Below are positions 1 to 6,544 of a stretch of 7,218 nt of DNA, one piece after another (the first letter of the stretch is position 1; each line of letters starts with the position of its first letter). The position numbers and the translations under genes were made by a program. Source of the DNA: AC-32 sp049644305. Lineage in GTDB: Bacteria; Actinomycetota; Thermoleophilia; Gaiellales; Gaiellaceae. The notes beneath the pieces are model-generated. The model saw only the letters and a program-made list of their open reading frames with translations. It did not search any database and was not told where the DNA came from. Location: positions 1-7,218 of the forward strand of contig JBARRQ010000110.1 in NCBI GenBank assembly GCA_049644305.1, written 5' to 3'.

Positions 1-1190
1 AGCCCTCGCAGCCAGCGCAGATAGGCCGAGGGGCCGAGCTCGTCGTAGAGCAGCTTGTTCTGCGGGAAGTCGTCTTGGCGGAAGCCGCCCCGCGCCAGCG
101 GGATCTGGGCCTCGGCCAGGTACACGGCGGCCCAGTGGCCCGTCGTGTCGACGGCCTCTACGCGGTAGGAGGGCGTCAGGTGTGCCCTCAGGTAGGTGAT
201 CGCCGGTGCCCAGTAGGAAGCAGTGGACGCGGGATCCGAGCTCCCCTTGAGGTACTGCCCGGCAATCGGCGTCACGTTCCAGGACGCCGCGAGCGCGAGA
301 GCGCCGACACAGACGGGCAGCGGACGCCAGCGTCGGAGACAAAGCGCGAGGACGGTCAGCGGCACGGCCGCGTAGCGCAGCCGTGCGACGTTCTCGCCCA
401 CGGCCGAGGGGATCAGGTACGAGGCGAGACATGCTCCGAGATAGACGACGAACACCCAACGCAGCGAGCGCGCCCTCTCGACGCGCCACGTGAGGGCGGC
501 GCCGAGCACGCAGAACGTCGTGACAGCGGCGAGCTCGGGAAATGAGAAGGGATATTGGCCTCCGGGGAACAGGCGCCAGAGCAGTACCTCGACGGCGCCG
601 ACCCCGGCAATCGTCAGCGCGGGCGTGAGCAGGGCCGACCGGTCGTTCCAGCGGGCGATCCCGAAGCCGGCCAGAAGCAGGGCCAGGAGCAGGAAGGCGA
701 GCGGGCTCGCGGCGAGCGTCAACGCGGCGAAGAGCGCAAAGCGGCCGTGCTTCCCGGCCTGGAGTGCCCAGATCGCCAGGAGCGCGAGCGCTGCGCCGAG
801 CGCGAACGGAAATGCGGCAGAGAGCACGATTCCAGCCCAGACGACGGCAAACGTCCGGCTCGACCAGCGCACGGCCGGTCCCCACTCACGCCAGACGACG
901 ACGGCGAAGGCGAGCGCCGCGGTCGACACCGTGGCCACGGCCAGGAGACGGATCCCGAGCAGCGCCGCGAGCGGGTAGTAGAGGACGCTGTACGTGACGA
1001 AGCTGTATCGGCCGGCGTACCAGAAGTTGTTCCAGAGAGTGAAGCCGTGGTGGAGGAAGACCGTGCGCTGATACGCGTGCTCGGCCAGATCGGCGCCCGG
1101 CGGGCCGAGCCACACGAGCAGAGCGGCAGCCGTGCCCGCCGCGGCGGCGGCAAAGACGGCTTCACGGGCGAGAGGACCGGCTTTCGTCAA
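1..1190 (-). CDS. Multi-pass membrane protein, GT-C glycosyltransferase-like, partial (3' end beyond window)
   Basis: Reading the minus strand from a TTG at 1190-1188 gives about 396 uninterrupted codons that leave the left edge, so the C-terminus is missing. The product is strongly hydrophobic. A first membrane helix (about residues 11-28) is followed by an acidic/His-bearing loop (D34, E37, H38). Next comes an aromatic loop, TLWNNFWYAGRYSFVTYS (51-68), and then many Leu/Ala/Val-rich helices separated by short Arg-rich loops. The last about 100 residues are soluble-like (YWAPAITYLRAH, YLAEAQIPLARGG). One N-terminal helix, then an Asp-containing external loop, then many helices resembles GT-C fold lipid-linked sugar transferases. 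No family signature is decisive, so the catalytic role is inference. The frame stays open upstream of the TTG without an ATG; TTG is chosen because the protein then begins just before the first helix. No Shine-Dalgarno is visible. The gene is divergent from the gamma-glutamyltransferase operon. The plus-strand reading frames here are shadows. Confidence 0.8.
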   Translation of the reverse strand, partial: MTKAGPLAREAVFAAAAAGTAAALLVWLGPPGADLAEHAYQRTVFLHHGFTLWNNFWYAGRYSFVTYSVLYYPLAALLGIRLLAVATVSTAALAFAVVVWREWGPAVRWSSRTFAVVWAGIVLSAAFPFALGAALALLAIWALQAGKHGRFALFAALTLAASPLAFLLLALLLAGFGIARWNDRSALLTPALTIAGVGAVEVLLWRLFPGGQYPFSFPELAAVTTFCVLGAALTWRVERARSLRWVFVVYLGACLASYLIPSAVGENVARLRYAAVPLTVLALCLRRWRPLPVCVGALALAASWNVTPIAGQYLKGSSDPASTASYWAPAITYLRAHLTPSYRVEAVDTTGHWAAVYLAEAQIPLARGGFRQDDFPQNKLLYDELGPSAYLRWLRG

Positions 1191-1198
1191 GCGACCAG

Positions 1199-1204
1199 AC
1201 GATA
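1199..1204 (-). promoter_or_regulatory. Candidate -10 element for the minus-strand membrane protein
   Basis: On the minus strand TATCGT (1204 to 1199) fits the actinobacterial TAnnnT -10 pattern. It lies 8 nt before the TTG start at 1190, the distance expected if transcription begins at or next to the start codon (leaderless mRNA). No -35 hexamer is seen at 16-18 nt, and there is no Shine-Dalgarno. TAnnnT is a loose pattern, so the support is mainly positional. Confidence 0.3.
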
Positions 1205-1258
1205 GCGCGCGTAGCGGCGCGCCCGGGCACGGTTGTCGCCGCCATTGCCATGCCCGAC

Positions 1259-1264
1259 TACGCT
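1259..1264 (+). promoter_or_regulatory. Candidate -10 element of the GGT operon
   Basis: TACGCT fits TAnnnT and ends 7 nt before the ATG at 1272, so transcription would start at or next to the A of the start codon (leaderless). A possible -35, TTGTCG (1233-1238), is 20 nt upstream, longer than the optimal spacing. No Shine-Dalgarno precedes the ATG, which agrees with a leaderless transcript. Confidence 0.35.
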
Positions 1265-1271
1265 TGTGCTG

Positions 1272-2819
1272 ATGAGAGGCGCGGTGGCGGCAGGGCACCC
1301 GCTGACCGCGGAGGCGGGCGCAGAGGTGCTGGCAGAAGGCGGCAACGCTGTCGATGCCTGCATCGCCGCGGCCTTCGTCTCCTGGGTCGCCGAGAGCCCG
1401 CTCACGGGCCCAGGTGCAGGGGGCTTCATGCTCGTGCACCGGGCCTCCGACGCGTCGACGCGTGTGCTCGACCATTTCGTCACCGTCCCCGGGCTCGGCC
1501 TTCGAAGGGCCGGCACGGTGCAGATGGACGCGGTCGACGTCGCCTTCACGGCCGAGTCTTCGCAGGTATTCCGCATCGGGGCGGCGTCGTGCGCTGTTCC
1601 AGGAAGTGTCGCCGGCCTGGGCGAGGCGCACCGCCGCTTCGGGTCGCTGCCGTGGCGTGTGCTACTCGAGCCGGGAATCCGGCGGGCCCGCGAGGGCGTC
1701 GTCATGACGAAGGCGCAGGCTTACCTCCACGCGATCCTCGACGTGATCCTGCGCCACACCGACGAGGGGCAAGCGATCTACGGCCGCCGGAAGCCGCTCG
1801 CTGCGGGGGACCGTCTCGTCATGACCGACCTCGCCGCGACGCTCGAACGGCTTGCCGAGACGGGCGCGGACGACTTCTACCGCGGTGAGCTCGCGCGCCT
1901 GGTCTGCCGCCGTGTGAGCGAAGGGGGCGGGGAGATCACACTGCGCGATCTGGCCGAGTACCGGGTGATCCAGCGGCGGCCCGTCCGCGTTTCGTTCCTC
2001 GGCCACGAGCTCGAGTCGAACCCGCCGCCTTCGACCGGTGGCATCCTGATCGGCCTGGGCGCCCGGCTGCTCGACCGGCTCGGCCCTGGCGGCCCCGCGG
2101 GAAGCGCCGAGGCGATCGCCCGGCTGGTGGAGGTCATGCGCGAGCAGGAGGCCGCGCGGGGCGACTCCTTCGCGCGTGAGCTTTACCGCGGTGGGCTCGC
2201 GCGCCGCCTCTACGACTCGCGAGCGCTCAGCTCGGCGGCACGCCGGCTGCGCAGGCGCCTGCCGGAGGCTCTGCGAGGGACGACCCACATTTCCGTCGTC
2301 GACGGCCAGGGTAACGCGGCCTCACTCACCGCCTCGACAGGCTCGGGCTCCGGCGTCGTCGTCCCGGGCACGGGGATCCAGCTGAACAACATGCTCGGCG
2401 AGTTCGACCTGACGGCGACGGGCGGGATGCCGAAGCCGGGCGTGCGCTTCACGAGCGGCATGGCGCCCTCGCTAGTGCTCCGCGACCGGCGTCCGCGGCT
2501 CGTCGTCGGCAGCGCCGGCTCCCTTCGGCTGCGCGGGGCGATCCTCCAGATCGTCGTCAACGTCGTCGGCCACGGGCTCGGCGTCAAGGAGGCGATCGAG
2601 CGCCCGCGCGTCCACCTCGAAGACCCGCACGTCCATTGCGAAGGTGGGAACGATCCGGGTGAGCTCGACCGACTTGCCGAGCTCGGCTACGAGCTCGTGC
2701 GCTGGCGGCGCCGGAATCTCTTCTTCGGCGGTGCCGCGGGCGTCGAGTTCCGCGAGGACGGCAGTCTTGCGGCCGCGGGCGACTCCCGGCGGGGAGGCCA
2801 CGGCGTCGTGGTCGGATGA
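1272..2819 (+). CDS. Gamma-glutamyltransferase-family Ntn hydrolase, cytoplasmic subfamily
   Basis: A 515-aa protein of the gamma-glutamyltranspeptidase family, whose proenzymes self-cleave before a Thr that becomes the nucleophile and transfer or hydrolyse gamma-glutamyl groups. Visible motifs: GGNAVDA (23-29), GPGAGGFMLVH (46-56), GTTHISVVDGQGN starting at G336, LNNMLGEF (371-378) and GSAGSLR (413-419). Thr337 should be the cleavage site and nucleophile, giving subunits of about 336 and 179 residues, normal for the family. No signal peptide is present, so it probably acts in the cytoplasm, unlike classical periplasmic GGT. The usual RExAP substrate-Arg motif is replaced by HFVTVPG (68-74), the oxyanion GSPGGS motif by GSAGSL, and the segment after LNN lacks an obvious long lid loop. 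Gamma-glutamyl substrate use is therefore uncertain. The ATG at 1272 is preferred over an upstream in-frame TTG at 1233 because homologous sequence begins at MRGAVAAGHPLTAEAG. First gene of the operon; its TGA overlaps the next ATG. Confidence 0.9.
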   Translation: MRGAVAAGHPLTAEAGAEVLAEGGNAVDACIAAAFVSWVAESPLTGPGAGGFMLVHRASDASTRVLDHFVTVPGLGLRRAGTVQMDAVDVAFTAESSQVFRIGAASCAVPGSVAGLGEAHRRFGSLPWRVLLEPGIRRAREGVVMTKAQAYLHAILDVILRHTDEGQAIYGRRKPLAAGDRLVMTDLAATLERLAETGADDFYRGELARLVCRRVSEGGGEITLRDLAEYRVIQRRPVRVSFLGHELESNPPPSTGGILIGLGARLLDRLGPGGPAGSAEAIARLVEVMREQEAARGDSFARELYRGGLARRLYDSRALSSAARRLRRRLPEALRGTTHISVVDGQGNAASLTASTGSGSGVVVPGTGIQLNNMLGEFDLTATGGMPKPGVRFTSGMAPSLVLRDRRPRLVVGSAGSLRLRGAILQIVVNVVGHGLGVKEAIERPRVHLEDPHVHCEGGNDPGELDRLAELGYELVRWRRRNLFFGGAAGVEFREDGSLAAAGDSRRGGHGVVVG

Positions 2820-3337
2820 ACGAGATCGCGATCCGGCGGGCAGTCCCCGGCGATGCCGCCGCGCTCGTCGTGCTCGCCCAGGAGGTGGGCGCCGAGCCGG
2901 AGGGCTGGTTGATCTCGACGCGCGCCTGGCGTAGCACGGGCGACGAGCGGCGGTTCCTGCGCTCGATCCGCCGCTCGACGAATGCGGCCGTCTTCGTCGC
3001 GGAGGCGCCGGCAGGGATCGTCGGGCGTCTCTCGCTTTCGCGGGACCCGCATCCGGCGAGCTTTCACGTCGCCGATCTCGGGCTCATGGTCGTGGGCAGC
3101 CATCGCCGCCGGGGAATCGGCCGGGCGCTCCTCGAGCAGGCGGTCGACTGGGCACGGGACGTGGGGGTCTCGAAGCTGGAGCTCCACGTCTTCCCGCACA
3201 ACGAGCCCGCGCTGGCGCTGTACGAGCGCTTCGGCTTCGAGCGGGAGGGCTATCGTCGCCGGCACTACCGCCGGGCGGGAGAGCTGGTAGATGCCGTTCT
3301 GATGGCCTACGAGGTCGTACCTAGACTGCAGACGTGA
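2816..3337 (+). CDS. GNAT-family N-acetyltransferase
   Basis: A 173-aa protein spanning one GNAT domain, which transfers an acetyl group from acetyl-CoA to an amine (small molecule or protein N-terminus). The acetyl-CoA pyrophosphate loop is HRRRGIGRALL (96-106), preceded by strand beta-4, VADLGLMVV (85-93). The C-terminal part NEPALALYERFGFEREG (129-145) has the conserved Asn, a Tyr (136) in the usual general-acid position, and the FGF turn. The substrate cannot be read from sequence; the overall pattern resembles RimI/YhhY-like single-domain GNATs. The ATG overlaps the upstream TGA (ATGA), which suggests translational coupling. A purine run GGGGAGG at 2791-2797 is too far upstream (18 nt) to be a normal ribosome site. 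The stop overlaps the start of the DedA gene. Confidence 0.92.
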   Translation: MNEIAIRRAVPGDAAALVVLAQEVGAEPEGWLISTRAWRSTGDERRFLRSIRRSTNAAVFVAEAPAGIVGRLSLSRDPHPASFHVADLGLMVVGSHRRRGIGRALLEQAVDWARDVGVSKLELHVFPHNEPALALYERFGFEREGYRRRHYRRAGELVDAVLMAYEVVPRLQT

Positions 3338-3930
3338 CGAGCCTCATCCACCACTACGGCCTGGTTGCGCTGTTCCTGCTCGTGATGCTCGAGTCGAGCG
3401 GCGTGCCGTTGCCAGGCGAGACGGGCCTGATCGCCGCCGGGATCTTCGCCTCCCGCGGCGAGCTCAACATCGTCGAGGTGATCGCGGTCGCCGCGGCGGG
3501 GGCGATCGTCGGTGACAACATCGGCTACTGGCTCGGGCGCACGGGCGGCCGCAAGGTGCTCGAGCGCTGGGGGCCGATCAGGCGCTGGAGCGGACGCACG
3601 CTCCCATGGGCGGAGGGCTTCTTCGAGCGTCACGGCTCGAAGACGGTCTTCATCGGGCGCTTCTTCGCGGTACTGCGGGTGACCGCAGCGTGGCTCGCAG
3701 GAATCTCGCGTATGCACTGGTGGAAATTCCTGATCTGGAATGCGGCAGGCGGGATCTGCTGGTCCATCCTGATCGGGCTGCTCGCCTACTACCTCGGCCA
3801 TGCGGCCGCTGCGGCGGTCGGCCGGTACGGCCTGCTCGGCGGTGCCGCCATTATCGTGCTGGTCGCTGTGGTCTTCGGCGCGATCCATTTCTGGAGGAAG
3901 CGGGTGCTGCGCACGGAGGCCGAGCAGTGA
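3334..3930 (+). CDS. DedA-family (SNARE-associated/VTT) membrane protein
   Basis: A 198-aa polytopic protein matching the DedA family in length and motifs. Some members flip undecaprenyl phosphate (UptA type) or phospholipids across the cytoplasmic membrane and support proton-motive-force homeostasis. An N-terminal hydrophobic segment carries E20 and VPLPGE (24-29), the re-entrant acidic signature. GDNIGYWLGR (60-69) follows. The core motif FFERHGSKTVFIGRF (96-110) with R115, then AGISRM, WKF and N136-AAGG, is typical. Two further C-terminal helices run roughly 137-155 and 165-186, and the tail is basic. The GTG start overlaps the previous stop (GTGA), and the TGA overlaps the next GTG in the same way, so it is the third gene of a tightly coupled operon. 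The specific substrate is not readable; polyprenyl phosphate or a phospholipid is inferred from the family. Confidence 0.93.
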   Translation: MTSLIHHYGLVALFLLVMLESSGVPLPGETGLIAAGIFASRGELNIVEVIAVAAAGAIVGDNIGYWLGRTGGRKVLERWGPIRRWSGRTLPWAEGFFERHGSKTVFIGRFFAVLRVTAAWLAGISRMHWWKFLIWNAAGGICWSILIGLLAYYLGHAAAAAVGRYGLLGGAAIIVLVAVVFGAIHFWRKRVLRTEAEQ

Positions 3931-4793
3931 AGCGGGCGCTGCTCGGGGTGACGGCGCTGCTCGCGGCCGCATCGCTCGGCTGGGCCGGCGGCGTGACAAA
4001 GCCGGTCCCGCGATTCGCCCACGTGCTCGTGGTCGTGCTCGAGAACAAGGCGCAGGCGGACGTCCTGGGCAACCCGGCCGCGCCGAACTTCAACTCCTTC
4101 GCCTCCCGCTACGCCGTCCTCTCTCGTTACGGCGGAGTAGCTCATCCGAGCCTCCCGAACTACCTCGCGCTCGTCTCGGGCTCGACGCACGGGATCCAGA
4201 GCGACTGCACCGACTGCGTGGTCGCGGGCCGAAATCTCGCCGACACGCTCGACCGCGCGCACCGCACCTGGAAGGCCTACGCGGAAGGCCTCCCGCAACC
4301 GGGTTTCACCGGAGCCTTCGCCGGACGCTACGCCAAGAAGCACATGCCCTTCCTCTACTTTCGGGACATCCTGGCGAGCCCCGCCCGCCGCCGGCACGTA
4401 GTCCCGCTGGGTCAATTCTCGCGCGACCTCGCCTCGGGGCGGCTCCCGGCGTTCTCACTCGTGGTCCCCGACCTCTGCCACGACATGCACGACTGCTCTG
4501 TCGCGACGGGCGACGCCTGGCTCGGGCGCTTTGTGACTCCGCTCCTGCGCAGCGCGCGGCTTGTCCGCAGCGTTGTCTTCGTCATCACAGACGAGCCGCC
4601 CGGCTCGGCTCCGGCCGGCGATCCCGTTCCGGCGCTCGCGCTCGGGCCGCTCGTGGTTCCGGGATCGCGTTACACGGCGCGGACGTCTCACTACGGCCTC
4701 CTGCGAACGATCGAGGACGCCTGGGGCCTCGCGCGGCTCGGTCGGTCAGCCACGACGCCGCCGATCACGGGGATCTGGCGCCAGCCCGCCTGA
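3927..4793 (+). CDS. Secreted phosphoesterase (PF04185-type; acid phosphatase SapM/phospholipase C-like)
   Basis: A 288-aa protein starting at a GTG that overlaps the DedA stop (GTGA). Residues 1-20 form a signal peptide: MKR, a hydrophobic run, and probable cleavage after LGWA. The mature part shows alkaline-phosphatase-superfamily phosphoesterase hallmarks: HVLVVVLEN (32-40), whose E39/N40 are expected metal ligands; HPSLPNYLALVSG (73-85), whose first Ser/His region is the usual active-site segment; VVPDLCHDMHDCSVATGDAWL (from 179); FVITDE (218-223); and SHYGLLRTIED (254-264). Four Cys (94, 97, 184, 190) could form disulfides, as expected outside the cell. Relatives hydrolyse phosphomonoesters, including phosphatidylinositol-3-phosphate (SapM), or phospholipids; the substrate here is unknown. 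The same frame is open back to 3606, but that part overlaps DedA and lacks a signal peptide, so the GTG at 3927 is chosen. Last gene of the overlapping operon. Confidence 0.9.
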   Translation: MKRALLGVTALLAAASLGWAGGVTKPVPRFAHVLVVVLENKAQADVLGNPAAPNFNSFASRYAVLSRYGGVAHPSLPNYLALVSGSTHGIQSDCTDCVVAGRNLADTLDRAHRTWKAYAEGLPQPGFTGAFAGRYAKKHMPFLYFRDILASPARRRHVVPLGQFSRDLASGRLPAFSLVVPDLCHDMHDCSVATGDAWLGRFVTPLLRSARLVRSVVFVITDEPPGSAPAGDPVPALALGPLVVPGSRYTARTSHYGLLRTIEDAWGLARLGRSATTPPITGIWRQPA

Positions 4794-4845
4794 ACGGCCT
4801 CCCCCAAAAGAGGGATACGCGGATCGAGCTTGAAGCTTCCGAGTC

Positions 4846-5421
4846 GTGGCGATGCTCTCCGTGCTCAGCAGAGCGATCGAAGCCCGCGATCCCTACACCC
4901 GCGGCCACTCGGCCCGCGTGACGGCCCTTGCCGAGGCGATCGCACGGCGGCTCGGATGGGACGAAGAGCGGCTGGCGCTGCTCCAGGTCGGCGGACCGCT
5001 CCACGACATCGGGAAGCTGGGCGTATCCGACGAGGTGCTGGGGAAGGAAGGGCGGCTAGACGCACGAGAGATGGCGGAGATCCGTGAGCATCCGAAGCTG
5101 GGCGCCAAGATCCTGTTCCGCCTGTCGGCCTTCCGCCCTGCGCTTCCCTACATCCTGTACCACCACGAGCGCTGGGACGGCAGCGGCTATCCGACCGGCA
5201 GGGCGGGCGAGGAGATTCCGCTCGAGGCGCGCGTGCTGGCGGTCGCCGACGCGTTCGACGCGATGACGAGCGACCGTCCCTACCGCCGCGCGCTGAGGCG
5301 GGATGAGGCGCTCGCCGAAGTCGAGCGCTGCTCGGGAACGCAATTCGACCCGGACATAGTCCGGATCTTCTTGCAGCTCTTCGACGAGGCCGAGGAGCTG
5401 TCCGCGGCCGCGGCGTCGTAA
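4846..5421 (+). CDS. Stand-alone HD-GYP domain phosphohydrolase (putative c-di-GMP phosphodiesterase)
   Basis: A 191-aa protein made of almost nothing but an HD-GYP domain, the class that hydrolyses cyclic di-GMP (some members cGAMP). Conserved residues are complete: E12 in IEARDPYT, H21 in GHSARV, HDIGK (53-57), H82 in EHPKLG, HHERWDGSGYP (106-116, fitting HHExxDGxGYP), and D135 in VADAFDAMTSDRPYR. The set matches binuclear or trinuclear metal sites of active members, so catalysis is likely. No receiver, PAS, GAF or transmembrane sensor domain precedes it: an in-frame TGA at 4831-4833 closes the frame 12 nt before the GTG. ATG at 4852 is an alternative start; neither has a good Shine-Dalgarno. 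It lies 52 bp after the phosphoesterase gene on the same strand and could be transcribed with it; no convincing terminator separates them. Its stop is 14 bp from the convergent dehydrogenase stop. Confidence 0.9.
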   Translation: MAMLSVLSRAIEARDPYTRGHSARVTALAEAIARRLGWDEERLALLQVGGPLHDIGKLGVSDEVLGKEGRLDAREMAEIREHPKLGAKILFRLSAFRPALPYILYHHERWDGSGYPTGRAGEEIPLEARVLAVADAFDAMTSDRPYRRALRRDEALAEVERCSGTQFDPDIVRIFLQLFDEAEELSAAAAS

Positions 5422-5435
5422 GTCTCGAAGCGTCT

Positions 5436-6506
5436 CTAGAGCGTGGCCCAGACCTCGAGCTTCGAGCGCGTGCGCCTGATCACCTCGTCGGTGAACTCGC
5501 TCGTGCCCGAGTCGCCGCCGAGATCAGGCGTGCGGATCCCGTCCGCAACTGCCTCGAGGCACGCCTCCCGGATCGCGCGCGCCGCGCTCTGTGCCTCCTC
5601 CCCGGCGTAAGAGAGGAGCGCGGCAGCGGCCAGGATCATCGCCATCGGATTCGCGACGTTCTTTCCTTTGAGCGAAGGAGCCGTCCCGTGAGCCGCCTCC
5701 GCCAGGACCACTCGGGGCACGTAGTCGTCCTCGAAGGCGACGAGCAGCGACTCGGAGCCCGCGATCGAGCCGAACAACGGCAGGACCAGGTCGGACAGGA
5801 TGTCGCCGTCGCGGTTGAGAGCGGGGATGACGAGCGGATCCCCGCTCGAGGCGATGAGCAGTGCGAATGTCGCGTCGATCAGCTGCGGCTCGTACGGAAC
5901 GTCGGGATGGCGTCCGGCCGCTGCGTCCATCTCCTCCTTCAGCAAGCCCTCGTAGATGGGGCTGACGGTGTATTTCGGGCCGCCGAAGACCTTTGCTCCG
6001 GTTTCTTCCGCCAGCCTGAACGCGAACTCGGCCACCGAGCGGCAGATCCTGCGCTCGATGCGCTCGGTGCGAAACGCGGCCTCGTCGTCGCCTTCGCCCT
6101 CGCGCCATTCCGCTGCCCCGTACGCATCACCGACCGCCATCCGGACGACCGAGATCGGCGCGTGCACGCCGCCGAGCGGCACGACCCCCGGAATTCGCCT
6201 TCCCGTTCGAACGATCACGCGCCCACCGATTTCCTCGCGGAGAATCCGGTTCGGAGAGCCGACGTCTTCCGCGCCCTCGGGGGTGATCGTTGCCGCCTTC
6301 AGCCCGAGGCCGGCATCACGGACGGCGGCGGCCGCCTGATGAACGATCTCGTTGCCCGTCGCCCGGCGCGACTCGAGCGAGAGGTCGAAGCGCGGGAGCC
6401 GAAACTCGAGGCCGATCACGCCGGGCGCGAGAACGCGGAGTGCCTCTTCGAGCAGCTCCTGTCCGGTCTCGTCGCCTTCGAGGACGACAATCGTCTTGCC
6501 CGCCAT
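5436..6506 (-). CDS. Isocitrate/isopropylmalate dehydrogenase-family protein, divergent subgroup
   Basis: A 356-aa protein spanning the PF00180 beta-decarboxylating dehydrogenase fold. These enzymes oxidise a 2-hydroxy acid with NAD(P)+ and decarboxylate it (isocitrate, 3-isopropylmalate, homoisocitrate, tartrate). Matches: S84-PN86-RILR90 and R100 align with the substrate-binding Ser/Asn/Arg set of isocitrate dehydrogenase. R122 and Y129 (GDAYGAAEW) match the Arg/Tyr pair, K178 (GGPKYTVSPIYEG) the catalytic Lys, and D211, D235 and D239 (NRDGDILSD) the metal site. HGTAP (273-277) and KNVANPMAMILAAA are the cofactor region. The usual N-terminal GDGIGPE is GDETGQE (11-17), and the residues after HGTAP are SL rather than the KY (NADP) or D(I/V) (NAD) patterns. 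Isocitrate is the best guess, but substrate and cofactor are open. The start is well supported by a strong Shine-Dalgarno. Convergent with the HD-GYP gene. Confidence 0.88.
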   Translation of the reverse strand: MAGKTIVVLEGDETGQELLEEALRVLAPGVIGLEFRLPRFDLSLESRRATGNEIVHQAAAAVRDAGLGLKAATITPEGAEDVGSPNRILREEIGGRVIVRTGRRIPGVVPLGGVHAPISVVRMAVGDAYGAAEWREGEGDDEAAFRTERIERRICRSVAEFAFRLAEETGAKVFGGPKYTVSPIYEGLLKEEMDAAAGRHPDVPYEPQLIDATFALLIASSGDPLVIPALNRDGDILSDLVLPLFGSIAGSESLLVAFEDDYVPRVVLAEAAHGTAPSLKGKNVANPMAMILAAAALLSYAGEEAQSAARAIREACLEAVADGIRTPDLGGDSGTSEFTDEVIRRTRSKLEVWATL

Positions 6507-6516
6507 TCGGCGCGCC

Positions 6517-6524
6517 TCACCTCC
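6517..6524 (-). promoter_or_regulatory. Strong Shine-Dalgarno of the IDH-like gene
   Basis: GGAGGTGA on the minus strand (6524 to 6517) is a near-perfect anti-16S match, 10 nt before the ATG at 6506. It fixes the start codon. It contrasts with the absent ribosome sites of the divergent gene pair around position 1230. Confidence 0.8.
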
Positions 6525-6544
6525 GCGATTAGGACAACGGCTTC

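Noticed and set aside
75..1205. Several plus-strand open frames (75-545, 490-978, 555-1205)
   Set aside because: They are Arg/Pro/Gly-rich, low-complexity translations antisense to the minus-strand membrane protein, whose own translation is coherent and hydrophobic.
1233..1271. Upstream TTG start adding 13 residues to the GGT-like protein
   Set aside because: The extra residues are not family-like, no ribosome site precedes the TTG, and the ATG at 1272 begins exactly at the conserved N-terminal sequence.
1187..2801. Minus-strand open frames inside the GGT gene (for example 1187-1705, 1662-2288, 2472-2801)
   Set aside because: Shadows typical of high-GC DNA; the plus-strand frame has clear family motifs throughout.
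3606..3926. N-terminal extension of the phosphoesterase frame inside the DedA gene
   Set aside because: The extension is Arg-rich shadow sequence; the GTG at 3927 gives a proper signal peptide and a 4-nt overlap.
4798..4813. CCTC...GAGG inverted repeat as a terminator between the phosphoesterase and HD-GYP genes
   Set aside because: Only a 4-bp stem with an 8-nt loop and no T-run; too weak to call.
5434..5441. CTCTAGAG palindrome at the convergent stop codons as a bidirectional terminator
   Set aside because: An 8-base palindrome with no loop cannot form a terminator hairpin, and there is no T-tract.
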